Position numbers and translations under genes: made by a program
Notes under the pieces: model-generated
The model's input: only the letters and a program-made list of their open reading frames with translations
What the model was told of the DNA's origin: nothing
The model's database searches: none
Shown: piece by piece, positions 24,376 through 36,124 of the stretch
Numbering within the stretch: the first letter of the stretch is position 1
Layout of the letters: every line of letters starts with the position of its first letter
NCBI GenBank assembly: GCA_037903475.1
Contig: JBAJFG010000126.1
Coordinates: 434,001 to 498,000 of the forward strand
Source: Ancylostoma caninum
Lineage: Eukaryota; Nematoda; Chromadorea; Rhabditida; Ancylostomatidae
Reading direction: 5' to 3'
Length of the DNA stretch: 64,000 bases

Positions 24376-27300
24376 CTACAATAAACTGTTTCCCAACGTT
24401 CTTATATATGGATACGGCTGAAAATAAATGAACATTTGTGAATAAAGTATCAGAATTGTTGCAAAGATACCTGTTTTGGACACTGCACAGCCAAGCCATC
24501 GTTACTCAAATCTGCTTTCTGGTTTTTCTTCCCAATGGGTTCCAGTATGCAATTCCACAAATGTAACGCCAACACGGCATTCCCGTATTTGCTCATATGA
24601 AAAAGGTCGCTAGCATAGAACCTCGTGTTGTATGCACCATTCAGCTAAATGCCTTGGCAAATTTCGTGATGTTTCCAAATTGCACAAAGTACACAATTAA
24701 AATTCAAGTAACCATCTGTGTTACCCACGTCTCTGACTGGCTCCGAAAGCTGATCCATAAACCCTTGGGCAACAACGGTGAAGTCTGACGAATCAAACTT
24801 TCTCTCGTTTTGTATTTCGTATGCAACCTATGATAACAGTCTTGTTTCATAAGTTTTCTATCCACCTTTCCTTAGCCTTGCCATTTTCCACACAATAAAC
24901 TACCTCTTTGTACTGGAGCGATAATTCGTGAAGGCGTCTCACATCTTTTTCTCTGCTCCAACATTCCTCGTTCAACCTGTAAGCCTTATTTTTTGCGTCC
25001 TATCGTTGGAAAAATATTAACGTTTGTTATAAAGCACAGCAGCATTTAGAATTCTGAATATTACCTGGGAATGAATATATACGTAAACATTAAACAGAAA
25101 CATACTTGTCGATGAAGTATTCTGCTTCTATAGCGAGACGAGGGTGCCACATTGGAATTATAGCAACGATAGTTTTTGGTAAATTCCTTCTCAGTATAGT
25201 TATTGCTTCTTCGATATTCTTTTTGTAGTTTCCCCGTGAAATGTAGTTCTCCTCGGACATGACGCTAGCTCTCGGAAAAATTATTAGTTATTAATGGTGC
25301 ATCTGCTATCTCAAAATTATATTGAAGCCAATACAACGTAAAGTAATGCAAGATGCCACCGAAAAGCCGACGTATCCTCATACCAGCCTCTGCATAGAGG
25401 TCAACACTTGAATAGTTCCCTTCTCGCCGGGCCCCTTCGTTTATGCCAGTTGTGAATTCCTATTTTAGCACTTCTGTGACTCTGTAACTGAGCTTCTTGT
25501 AGGTGATCTCGATGTGCCCGCTGATAGTGAGGGTGTAACAGAAGGCAAGGCAAAAAAGAATATTGGTGTAATTTGAGACAGTGCCGTATGGTCTATGATT
25601 TAAGCCGTCTATAGAAAAAAGGCAGGAACTATCGGGCGAAAATCGAGCCCAACAACTCGTAGACCATGGCGGCCTGTGGTTGGGTTCTAACACATTTCTT
25701 ACTTTCGAAGTACCTCTTATTACAATCCAAATCCCTAGGAAATTTTGAGCAAGTCTATATCTCGTATGTACCACGAAAATCTGATAACCCAATCGATGAG
25801 CAATTGAATGAGAAGAATATAAAACTGATGGGTTCTAAAATCCGTTCTATTCTCGAACCAAATGGAAATTGTGCGCTAGAGCAGCATCCCTATGAAGCGT
25901 ACAAAAACGAGTTATCAGTTGAGTTTGACCTCAAGGCGGAACACGCTTCTTTTACGGTTTGAACATTCAGTGCTCTTCATTTCAAATAAAGCAAATTATT
26001 TTGGTTCCGTACCATGACACTACGGTACATAAATTGTCGCGGACGTGAACTCCGTGGCCGGTAGCACTGCTTGCCCAGCCGCGCGGCTAATGGTTGCCGT
26101 CACGGCGTTGCCTCGCACGCCGCTACGGCAACTATAGCCGCGTCCCCTCCATAGGCTTCGCCAACTCACTAAGACCGCCTATATAATTTCGCCGCCGGCG
26201 CTGCCCGCGTCCAGTCACATGGGAGTTCACATCGCAGGTTCCAATCGCTGATGGGAGTTGGCGGACCCTAGAGGTCCTGCATGGTATCGATTGATGATGA
26301 TGGAACGCGATGGATATAGAAGAATACTTTCGAAATGGCGTCGATTGGAAGATGGAGAGAAGAAGAACGTGTAAGTACAGTGGCAGGACTGGGGGAGCTG
26401 CGCCATAGCCATAAGCCTTGGCAGCGGCGTCATTGAGCTAGAGGCGGCGGCCCTTCGATTCTTTCCTCTCAATAGAATATAGCAAGTACTCTCCAGTAGG
26501 TCCCCCCTCTGACCCCCAGTAGGACCTTTAGTAGTAGCATAGTAGTATATTGTAACTTTTAGTAGTATAATAAACTCATATAGTTTAACTAGCTGTACTA
26601 ATCCTTCCCTGTACTACGGCGTGTCGCATTGACCAACCGTAAATCGTTGTGGTACAGCGCAGTGTTCTAGTGGCAGTGCACTCGTAGTATACCATGGGTG
26701 GAAGCCTGCAAGGTGAGGAGCCCTGGCATGGTCAAGGCATCAAATGGTGCAGTGTGGGGAGATGAGATAGGACTCTGACGCCGCAAAGGTGCAGGGCACC
26801 ACCGATCCGCAACATAAATACCAATGCTCTGATATTCTATACATTATAAAAGATTATTTGAAATCTCACATGGTGGGTTTAAGACGGTCTCAGTTCAAGG
26901 AAATGTAACGTCCATCTCTCTCTCAGACAGAACCTAGCGTGAATGTGATGAGTAAGCTTTTCCCACTCACATAATCGACATTTACATGACAACGTAAACT
27001 TCCAGCATCGTTGGTCCCAATGAAGATGAAAATTAGCTTCCATGATATCGAGAGGTTGGGCTGTAAAAATCACAGATGCATCGAAAAGTTTACAGAATCT
27101 TTACTTCTTGATTTTTTTGAGAAAACTGGAAATTGTCGGTTTTGTGCCTCTTTGTTCTGCACTCGAGGAACAGGTGCGAATCACCCTTGAATGAAAGTAA
27201 AGAAAACGAAAGTGTGTAGGGATCTGGACCATATGACACTATTTATGCCACAAACGACGTTCGGGTACACGACTTACTAGAAACTACGAGCATTGTCTTC

Positions 27301-29577
27301 AAATGTCCTCGTGGTACGTTTCTGATTACTGTTCTAAAAAATTATGAACTGTTGTCTAGGCCAATCAGAGTCGGCCATTAGTTATCGTTATTCTAGTTTT
27401 CGTTCAAGTTTTCGCTGCTGTAGTCCTTTTACGTTACGCACGCCTTCAGGACAGGTTGGAAATAGAGCACTCTAACAAGAGAAAACGTAAGGGCAGAGCA
27501 TTACACCTTTGGTAATTATTAATTCTACAATAGTATCGATCTTATTTTGCCAGTTTACTATAGTCCTTGAAATATGTATACTTGTATAGTCCTTGAAATA
27601 TATTTTGCCATGGGCAGATACCATTACGCTTGTAGAATGCGAGGTCGTGCTAATGATGGCACCTATATAGAGAACCTAGGCCGTTATTTTTTTGGATCAG
27701 GTGTCTGTTATTCAGATACTCTGATAACTGTGCAGCGCGAACGCAGCCCGAACGGGGTAGTGGTTCAACTAGAAGCCCTAGTAGCAACTGTTCCCACACC
27801 CTACTGCCATCCTCCCCTTAATTGCTGCCATCCATCAATAATTGCTACTGAGCAGATGGAAGCTTGGGCAGCAATCGAGGGGAGAATGACAACAACAGGC
27901 AACAGTTATTGCTAGGGTTTTTGCTCCAACCATTACGCGATTCGGGCTGTGTTTGTGCTGCACTGTTATCAGAGTATGAGAATCTGAGGCAAATTCGCCC
28001 AGATCTACAGCATAAAAAATCCTGAATGCTATGATCTAAGTTCGTCTCTCTTGACCGTTTGTCAGCGTCATCAGAATCGACAGTGGTTTCGTCTGAGTCA
28101 GGAAACAGTTCGAGGTGTGAAGTGACACGGACATTCCTAGATGTCAACTGTGTTCTCTCACTGGTTGCAATCCAAATCAGAGAACCCCTTTGTGGTGTGA
28201 ATAGAGGCAAATTTTGACTGCGATAAATAGGGAATTATTGTACAGTCGTATTCCACCACCAACCCATTTGTCTCACCAAAATGTCCAGGAAAGTTCGAAA
28301 TCAGCATACGTCTTCTTTTCGGAATAATTCCACGAGTGTTTCAGCTTGTACTGGCAGATGGCTGCTATTTGCTCCAGGGACGGCAACGTTGAAACCAGCT
28401 TTCTCTGTGGGAACACTGAATGATAGCCCTTTCAAATGTGGGTTGAATTTCCGCAGGATATCTGTAAATATGAACAGTTGTTGGTATAACCCGAAGAAAT
28501 GGCCAATTTTGAGGAAAGATCGATCGTCTGGTAGAGTGGGAGTCAAACAGGAGTGAAGGTATTACTTGCAATTGTTACATGCTGTTCAAGTGACTCATCG
28601 GCTCCAGTGATAAAGGAATTCCCTGTAAAAGCACCGTCGCGCTCGTAGTCAAAATTCTTCGATTTGTATCCGGCCTAAATTGCGACAGATCTCTCATTCA
28701 TTGTCTGCTATCCTATTGTAGACATTTCGTAATAAATGCGTCAGTAATATGTGCAAACATTGTATATGTGCCGAAAAAGTTCTCTTCAATATAGAAGAAC
28801 GCTCATATGCAAGCAATCGAATCATAGACAAGCAGAGAAGAAGAAGACGTAATGAAGTATCTGCTCGGATTTCTTCCTTAAAAGTTTCGAAAAAATTGAA
28901 GAAGTATTCACAAGGATGAAATTTCAATCTCGACTTCTTCAACTTCAACCAACTTCTGAGAAGCCTTAAAAGGTTTTTCCTACAGAATTTTCAGGAGAAA
29001 TTTCGACATGAAAATCATAATATCAAAGCTAAACACCCCGAAGTGTTCATAAAGTGCTGCTTGACCTTGAGAAAATTTTAGGTGCAGAATAAGACGACCT
29101 GTGCGACTGGTCATTCTCGTGGTCAGTCACAGATCTCGACCTCACCGCTCGTTTCACATTTAATGCTCCATACCCGAAAATTTTCAACCTGTCATCTGTT
29201 TCTCCATTTCTTGTACAGCGGCTGATACACGGACACATGCACTATTCTGTCCTTATGAATACAAAAGATGGGTCCTTGTAGATAGATGGCTCTAACAAAA
29301 CTTACCGTTATAGAGTCTCCTAATGCACCTATTGATTTTATATCCGCTAAGCGAACTCTATTCACATCTTCTGGATCTGAGGGTGACGGCATCATGGACT
29401 CCGTGTCACAGTCAAAAAATCCGCCAACGCTCCGTAATCCTGCATATTCTTTTTCTATATATGTGTTCCACAACATGATCATAACCACATCATTTCTTTA
29501 TGTGGAAAACTACCAACTTGAAAGTTTTCCGTTCTGATAATTTGTGCCCACATCCAACGCCGACTTCTCCTCACTTG
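24376..29577 (-). CDS. Phospholipase B1-like GDSL/SGNH hydrolase (11 exons, 5' end uncertain)
   Basis: Exons: 29514-29577 (tentative), 29306-29439, 28566-28674, 28310-28461, 26986-27060, 25384-25459, 25106-25268, 24904-24976, 24693-24827, 24471-24644, 24376-24417; about 398 residues with in-frame GT-AG junctions. Family features in order: RLADIKSIGALGDSIT (catalytic Ser block), VTIANILRKFNPHLKG, FNVAVPGANSSHLPVQAETL, SWKLIFIFIGTNDAG (block III Asn), KKNIEEAITILRRNLPKTIV, KFDSSDFTVVAQGFMDQ, and SDLFHMSKYGNAVLALHLWN with the catalytic Asp-x-x-His, ending CPKQPYPYIRTLGN. The family hydrolyses acyl esters of phospholipids and is usually secreted or membrane-bound; no signal peptide was found here because the first exon is unresolved. 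The oxyanion-block sequence NDAG replaces the usual NDLC. The donor at 24693 is my choice to keep phase; 24725 is a stronger-looking but out-of-phase donor. Confidence 0.88.
25740..25962 (+). CDS. Hypothetical terminal exon, antisense within a PLB-like gene intron
   Basis: An open frame follows a possible acceptor (AATCCCTAG) and runs to TGA at 25960-25962; it contains DNPIDEQLNEKNIKLMGSKI and ALEQHPYEAYKNELSVEFD. AATAAA lies at about 25985. It looks protein-like but matches no family I know and has no linked upstream exon. It could equally be part of a dead repeat. Confidence 0.25.
26034..26640 (+). mobile_element. Possible solo LTR (low confidence)
   Basis: GC-rich segment inside an intron of the PLB-like gene with a TATA-like CCTATATAATTT at about 26175, a run of AGTAGTA repeats and an AATAAA at about 26569 followed by T-rich sequence. 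The order promoter then polyadenylation signal is LTR-like. I could not define matching ends or a target duplication. The rest of the intron to 26985 shows nothing recognisable. Confidence 0.25.
27061..27716. other. PLB-like gene intron, first part
   Basis: Intronic DNA upstream (minus sense) of the exon 26986-27060. Nothing recognised apart from a short direct repeat of TAGTCCTTGAAATAT at 27559 and 27587. Confidence 0.35.
27717..27976. mobile_element. MITE family A, copy 2
   Basis: Starts TACTCTGATAACTGTGCAGC and ends GTGCTGCACTGTTATCAGAG-TA. Inverted ends extend inward about 70 bp on each side. Same family as 2036-2288. It lies in an intron of the PLB-like gene. Confidence 0.75.
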
Positions 29578-31230
29578 CTGAAAAATAGGTCATGAGTTGA
29601 AGTGAGAATAATGCACCGTCGGCTGTCAGCGTTCTGACGCCTGGCCGACTGATCATATCCGTTACCCGTGCCGTCCGGTAACTTTGAACAGTGTACTTTT
29701 GACAACACCATGATCTATTAATCCAATATTTCTTTACTAGTTGCCAATAAATGCCTGTGCTCCAGTGTGTGTTTTTGTAGGCACACACTTCTTGCGGATA
29801 AAGGTCACGTCACTGTCGAATAAACTGCTACATCACCGGATAAAAGCTATCGGATAAACAGCTACACGAACGGATTGAGCGCCACATCCCAGAGAACCTC
29901 TACATCTCACTATTTCGCTTAGAAAAATAAATAGATAATCGTTCTGCAAAAAAATAGTCTGGACATCTGTGTAACGGGAGCGGCCTTTGTAGTGTTGGAC
30001 GTGTAGGGGTCCTGCAATTCCTTATCCGTGCAACTCGTCGATCGAAAGAATAGTGCAAGTGAGGCTGCGCCGGCCTTGCATAGCCTGTGGGCGAGGCGTC
30101 GGCACGGGCGCGTGTAAATAAGACACGTGAGTGATTACGAAATGACAACAAAGGAACCAACTTCACAACTATCATAAGAGTGAACAGCACATCTAAGCAA
30201 AAAAAAATTAGTGCATTTGGCTAATACGTTCATATTCTGGCTATCTGGTGCACATGGAAGGACGATTTCTTCGTGGAAATATGCAAGAGAAAAAGTTCCT
30301 CTTCATTTTTCATGTTACGAGCAAAAATAATAACTCTCAAATATAATGATACAAAATCTGTGTTGGAAATGATCATTTTGATTCACAATTAAAAATTGGA
30401 TGAACACAACCGGAAATATCGGATAAACAGCTCCACAATGGAACTGTTTATCCGGATTGACGTCTTGACTCATGCAGGGGTGAAGAGGCAGCATCCCTTC
30501 GTGGGAAAACACCTACACACTCGTTTCATGTGTGTATCACCTTCACGGCGCCACGTGGTTTACTATGGTAACTTTACTCAGTTGTTCAAGAGCGGGAACA
30601 GATCGAAAACATCGACGTGGAGGGAGGAAGTCTGATGGAGAACTCACGTAAGAGAAGACGTGTCACATTTACGATTATCAAAAGAGCAGCTATAGAAGGC
30701 ATCATTAGTACAGCAACCTTCTGTTGTGGGCTTTTGAATGGCCGCTTGAAAGTGAGAAAGTTTCTCACTTCCATTCTTGACCTGTAAATATAAATGTCTT
30801 TTTCTCTACGGAACCGATCTAATTATACGAAAAGAGGGATAATTTCACGAATGAATTTTGCGAAAGCGTAGAACTGAAAACCTACAAAGCTTGAATAAAC
30901 AGTACACTCAATATATGTTTTACTGAAGTGTAAACGACACATCAAGAAATGTGTCAAACAACATTAGAGATACCCTAAAAATCACTACAATACCAGTTTT
31001 TGCTGAAACTTGCTAAAATTGCTGCTCATCTCATTAGAACCACCACCCAATTCCATCATCTGCGCTTACATAACGGAGCACATCATAGGCCACAATCATG
31101 ACTTATAATAACGGGCTTAGTCTGTGTGTGTGTCTGAGTGTCACGAAATTCATTCATCCTGTTTTGAAGGGATAGTAGGGCAGTTATCCAATTCCAATCA
31201 TGCCTCGATGTTGTTACCAGACTAAATGCG
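29578..31230. other. Region upstream of the PLB-like gene, no further exon resolved
   Basis: The PLB-like signal-peptide exon should be here. A minus frame at about 30120-30160 gives MIVVKLVPLLSF, which would suit a leader, but its donor phase does not fit the next tentative exon. No other gene is recognised. Confidence 0.3.
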
Positions 31231-31235
31231 GTTCA

Positions 31236-31815
31236 CCCATTGTGATAAGGGTGCGCCGGCGCACAGAATTGGAGGAGACGGGTCCACCACCGTGATAAGG
31301 GTGCGCCGGCGCTCGAAAGTGGGGGAGGCGGGTCCACTGCTACGACAAGGATGCACCGGCGCCCAAATGAGTGGAAACGCTTAGAGATGAATCCCCTGTG
31401 TGAAAGGGGTGCGTCGGCGCTCATAAGTGGGGGAGGCGAGTCCGCCGCTGTGATAAGGATGCGCCGGCGCCCAGAAGTGGGGGAGACGGGCCCACCACCG
31501 TGATAAGGCTGCACTGGCGCCCTGAAGTGGGGGATATGGGTCCACCACTGTGATAAAGGTGCGCCGGCGCCCAGAAGTGGTGAAGATGGGTTCACCACCG
31601 TGATAAGGGTGCACCGGCGCCCTGAAGTGGGGGATATGGGTCCACTGCTATATGAGTGGAAACGCTTAGAGATGAGTCCCACTGCTATGATGAGGATGCG
31701 CCGGCGCCAAGAAGTGTGGATACGCTTGGAGATGAGCCCCACCGTGTGCATCAGCGTCCAAAAGTGGGGATACTCCTAAAGTTGGGTCCGTCGTGATAAG
31801 AATGCATCGAAACTG
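31236..31815 (+). repeat. Mixed 50/59-bp tandem satellite
   Basis: About 11 units. One type is 50 bp (GTGATAAGGATGCGCCGGCG, CCCAGAAGTGGGGGAGACGG, GTCCACCACC). The other is about 59 bp with an inserted AAACGCTTAGAGATGAG-like segment that matches AAACGCCTGGAGTCGGG of the large array at 58.6-61.4 kb. The units are more diverged than in the large array. The 172-codon minus frame across it is a repeat product. Confidence 0.9.
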
Positions 31816-32554
31816 CTATATTGTGTTGCTAGAGCCTAACAACACATAGTAATAGCAAATTCTAGAGTTTAGCAACAATGTGACATCTATGATTGTGTCG
31901 GCATCATGTCCCCTTTCGCGTTGTGCCCACCTTATACTCATTCCATTCTTTCTAGGAGGTCTTATCACCAAAGCAGACATAAGGAATGAGCCATTTCGTG
32001 TGGTCATACCATGTTGAATCGGTTATAATAGCTAACCTTTGCCATTCCTATCAAGTGAAAGAAAATTTTCTTTGAGGAATGAGGTTAATCTTCTTTGGAT
32101 GGTGAAGGGCCAAACTAGGGAAAGCTAAGAAGACAAAACGAAGGGCAGTACTGAAAAGTGTGGCATAGTTATTCGTTCTTCAAGAAGAACACAAAGAAGT
32201 GCGAGCGAAGCGAGCATTGGGAGAAGTTTGGAAGTCCGACGTTAGCCGGACGGACAGACTGGTTATATTATATTTTCCGAGCCATCATTTCACCAAAAAG
32301 TAAGAGTTCGTATGCTGACTTCATCCATGCCATAAACGATTTGTCGCCTAAAAAAATTTAATGGAAATTAATGATGTGCGGAAGTGATGGAGAAAGAGAA
32401 ATTTCCAAGAAACGACGGCAGAAATTTTCAAAAGCATATTGTGGAATTGTTAAAAATTTTGCGCTCCCTCATTGTGGTCGGTTACTTTTACTTTCGTTTC
32501 TAAGTAATCATTTTTGATTATGTAGCGTTAAAACTGATGTCTTTAGCGATACTA
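31816..32554. other. Spacer with one hairpin repeat
   Basis: No gene. Contains the GCGAGCGAAGCGAGC-type hairpin repeat at 32200-32265, listed separately. Confidence 0.3.
32200..32265. repeat. GCGAGCGAAGCGAGC hairpin repeat, copy 1
   Basis: A GCGAGCGAAGCGAGC motif is followed by AGTCCGACGTTAGCCGGACG, which folds into a short stem. The same layout recurs at 61847-61905, where the stem is more complete. Confidence 0.65.
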
Positions 32555-33439
32555 TTAGGGTGGTAAGAAAGTCTTGAGCCGATTTTTACAAAAGTTCCAG
32601 AACTTTTGCTTATTGATCGGTATCCATGACCTACCACGTGCTTTTTGTAGACAAACTTGGAGCTTCTCCATAATAGGCATATATAGCCAAATTGCCTTCC
32701 TCAACTTCAATTACGACGTCAGTTCCACGAGAGGTCCCCCTAGCCAAAATCAGTTTTTCCTGCTCTGTCCACATCGAAAGGAGTTTCTAGAACACCTAAT
32801 TATTGTAGATGAGAATGGGGTCCTCTACGATTTTAAAAAGCACCGTGCCATGTGGTTCCGTCAAGGAGAAGATCGGCCAAATCGCACCCCCACCCAAACA
32901 TCTGTCTCCTTTGCTACTTCTGGAATTCGCTAGAAATATTGTATAATGACGGCTCCCGCAAACACACACAGTCACCGGTAACACATACGCCAATCAGCTC
33001 CAGAGAGCCGCGGATGCTGTTTGAGAAAAACGGTCGAAACGAGTTTCTTGTACACCTACGCCATGATGAGGGTAGGCCCCAAATACGTAGCTGAAGAGAC
33101 CGGTGAAACATTAGCGGGGCTGGGCTGGGTTACGGTTTCTTACTCACCCTATTCTCCTGACGTTGCCCCTCCCGATTACCACTTATTTTGCTCTTTCAAG
33201 GCATCTCCAGTCAAGAAAAAATCCGCCAAAGTTGACCATGTTGAAAGGTTGGTCAGCGATTTCTTTGGCTCCCAGTCTTCCCATTCCTGGGAAAAGGGAC
33301 CGCTGACCTGCCCATTAGGTGGGACACTGCAGTGACTAACTATGGCTATTATATGTTGGGCAAATTCCACTGTGTGCTGAGTAATAAAATAAAGCCCAAA
33401 AAAAGTCTAAAATGGCTCAAGACTTTCTTATTACCCTAA
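32555..33439 (+). mobile_element. Defective mariner transposon, 885 bp
   Basis: Terminal inverted repeats share TAAGAAAGTCTTGAGCC (left TTAGGGTGGTAAGAAAGTC; right, reversed, TTAGGGTAATAAGAAAGTC) and TA flanks both sides. Transposase remnants in several frames: KEFLEHLIIVDENGVLYDFK (first catalytic Asp zone), LRHDEGRPQ (second Asp zone), LGWVTVSYSPYSPDVAPPDY with HLF after it (third). Frameshifts separate these blocks, and the N-terminal DNA-binding part is missing; full mariners are about 1.3 kb. Inactive. Confidence 0.88.
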
Positions 33440-34925
33440 TACTTTTGTATCTGGGAAGTACGATTTCGCGATACAACACGTGATTCACCCTGTTCAAGCG
33501 CAGAGCTGAAGTCTTTGCTGTTCTGAGTTGTACAAACAGCGCATAATGGAAAAATTGTTTCAAATGGTCTAATTCGTGCAAAAAAGGAGGGAATTATTCA
33601 CAAAGGGTTTCTCGCGCTCGCTATAAAGGGGATTTCATGAATCATCCTAAATGAGAACTCGAGAGCAACTTGATTGGAACTCCGATGTTGTAATGCTCGC
33701 AAGAACTCACGAATACTGTAAACGTTTGGAAAGGTGAGTGTATCGGTCAATTCTTCGAATCACTTTGCGATTATGAACAAAGAATAGCTTCTAGGAGGAA
33801 AACCAGCAGCAATTTTAATTTTCAGAGAAATTGAAGAGATCAGGAATCTACTTTTCTGTTCAAATTACATCGAGATAGACAGAATGTTCTCATTGAGATG
33901 AGCACACGATAAAGGTAGCGACTGCACGCAAAATGTTTCATCGAAATTCGATTGAGATCCGGCGGACGATCACTACTGCGTTGCTACTTCAATTTTCAGT
34001 AAGACGGGCTATGTTTGTAGAGCGAGTGATTAAGTGACAAATTCTTCATGTTTTTACCAGAGTGGAAAAAAATCCGCTTTAGTAGAAGACCTCTAGGTTT
34101 AGTCACGGAAATAGAGCTCACCTCTCAACAGCATGGTAATTCACTATGCAACCATCTGAGTGGAAGGAAAACAATGTTTTAACTAAACTCTTGTTCTCAC
34201 ATTTTTTTCAAGATAATCCTCAAGACCCTCCATAACAGTGCATTCCATGATTTGGTAATTCAATGAATGTTGTAAAGTCCTCACGCGCAATCGGAGAAAA
34301 ATTTTCGAAATTTTCCAGCAAGGGGCGCGTGCGCGGCGCGGCCCTCTCGTGGCACATTCTTGGCCCAGGTGAGTGTTTTTTTTTTCATTTTTTCTTTAAC
34401 TGAAGTCTATCTGAAGCTGTGAGACCTGTTGCTGACTGATGTCGACCGCACGGCCCCGCATGCCTATTGGTTAGCCAGCTTAGCTGCCTAATCGAAGCTA
34501 TTCATGTGTTGGAGTTCAATCATGGCTAGCACACATAGAATTGAGAAAGTCCTACTGATGGTATCAGCAGTCAGCTGTGAATGTGGATAAAGTTGAAGTA
34601 GTTGTGCTCATCAAGTCCTTCTCCAAGGCTATCCCTAGGTGCGGTGATGCCATTGCATAGGGGAAGTATCCAGCGAATATCCAGCTGACTTTACGCCGTG
34701 GGTTCGTATCAGATCAAAGCGTCGCCACCGCGACCGCCCTGAATGACTTAGTCAGTTGCGTTCTCGGCGTACGATGATCTCAATGGTCTTCAGTCCTCAT
34801 TGTGTAGCATCTGTACTGTTTCTGGTTGAAAGGTGAGCTGACATAGCAATGCTTGTTGATCTTGCACTAAATATCCAATAAAACTGTGCACCTGTCTGCA
34901 CATTCAGACGAATACACTCGCTGAA
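33440..34925. other. Intergenic, no gene recognised
   Basis: Only short open frames. A GC-rich patch (GGGCGCGTGCGCGGCGCGG) at 34322-34340 is followed by a T run. Confidence 0.3.
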
Positions 34926-35145
34926 TATCTATTAAACAAAGCGCCGTAAGGGGGCTAGAGCGGTTAGAGATACGGGGCGGCACTCATAGACACCGCAATC
35001 TTGAGGCGCAGACTGTGTGGCGAAATGGCCGATTTCCATGGACGCAGACACGCTCGCTTCGGGACCCGCAATTTCGTCACTGCTGGCTCTCCCGCATGCA
35101 CGGGATGGTGATTTCATCACCTTCGCTGGCGGTCTCACCGCATAT
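34926..35145 (+). repeat. 215-bp dispersed repeat, copy 2 (SINE candidate)
   Basis: Same orientation and about 94 percent identical by eye to 16426-16650, starting CTATTAAACAAAGCGCCGTA and ending CTGGCGGTCTCACCGCATA. Flanks differ between copies, so the ends given are those of the shared block. Confidence 0.65.
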
Positions 35146-36002
35146 CTAGAAAAGTTCTGATATTGACAGTGCCTACTACTATAGAAAAATTATCCCGGAA
35201 TCGCTACCTCAATTGCCCAATGCAGAAGTAATTATTCTCCTCTCCCTTGTCCGCCCAAGTCTTTTGGAAACTAATGTAGGTCCGCTACATCTACCTTTAC
35301 TCTTTCATGTTTACTGTTGTGTTGTGATTAACTAATCGTTACTGATCAGCTCAATTTTGTTTCTTTTCTCTCTTTCAATTCTTCTCTATTGCATTTCTTC
35401 TCTATTGGCGCTTCTCTACTGCATATCACTTTACACTCTGTTCGCCGGGATGGCACGCCTTTATGGTGTATGCAAATGAGTAAATAAATAAATAAGTAAA
35501 TAAATCTCTCTTCTGCGATTAGCTTTTGTTTTACAGAACGAATTAGGCTTGGAGATATTTCTGAAAGAGACCGTATCTCTTCAATGTTGCTCCGGTGTAA
35601 CCCTAAGGAACAGTTTTACATGGGACATCGAAGATTCTGGCCCAAAACACGGTAGTCAACTACAACAACTACATGAACTTATGCACAGCACTAGCGCCCC
35701 AGAGAAAAACAGACATTTTTCTGGAGTTTTATCTGGAAAAATAAGAAAATATTTCGTTATGTATAGACACATTCGACTGAAATCCAATTACAAATAAGCA
35801 AACAACTAATCCTCTCCAGGGAATTCAACAAAGTATTGTTGGCAAGCGGGAGCAGATGTGGTATATTTACAGTCTCACACGCTTGTACAACTTTCAAGAG
35901 TGAGGGCAGGAGATTTTGCTTATAAAAAGAAATAGTCAAGTTATTGTTAAATCAGGAAAACATCATTAGGCTGTCACGCTCATGGACGCACAACAAATCA
36001 TA
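35146..36002. other. Downstream of the DEG/ENaC gene, no gene recognised
   Basis: Contains a TAAATAAATAAATAAGTAAA run near 35480. The channel gene ends at 36003 and its 3' untranslated region should run into this interval. Confidence 0.35.
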
Positions 36003-36124
36003 TCATAAATAAGCAGGTTTCACGAGCACTTTCCTCGTCCGCTCTTCAAAAAAGAAGACGATAGTTTCAGCAACGGTCAGCAGAGTCGCACCAACGTAAA
36101 GTCCGATTGTTCCTCCGATCTCAG
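36003..36124 (-). other. DEG/ENaC terminal exon with pore-lining TM2
   Basis: Translation from the phase-2 start gives [20 protein letters not shown] followed by [15 protein letters not shown] and a stop. This is the family TM2 block; the G-x-T/S stretch (GAT) corresponds to the selectivity-filter position. The cytosolic tail is only about ten residues long. Confidence 0.9.

Noticed and set aside
31233..31751. 172-codon minus open frame with Pro/Leu/Arg repeats
   Set aside because: Satellite product, as above.
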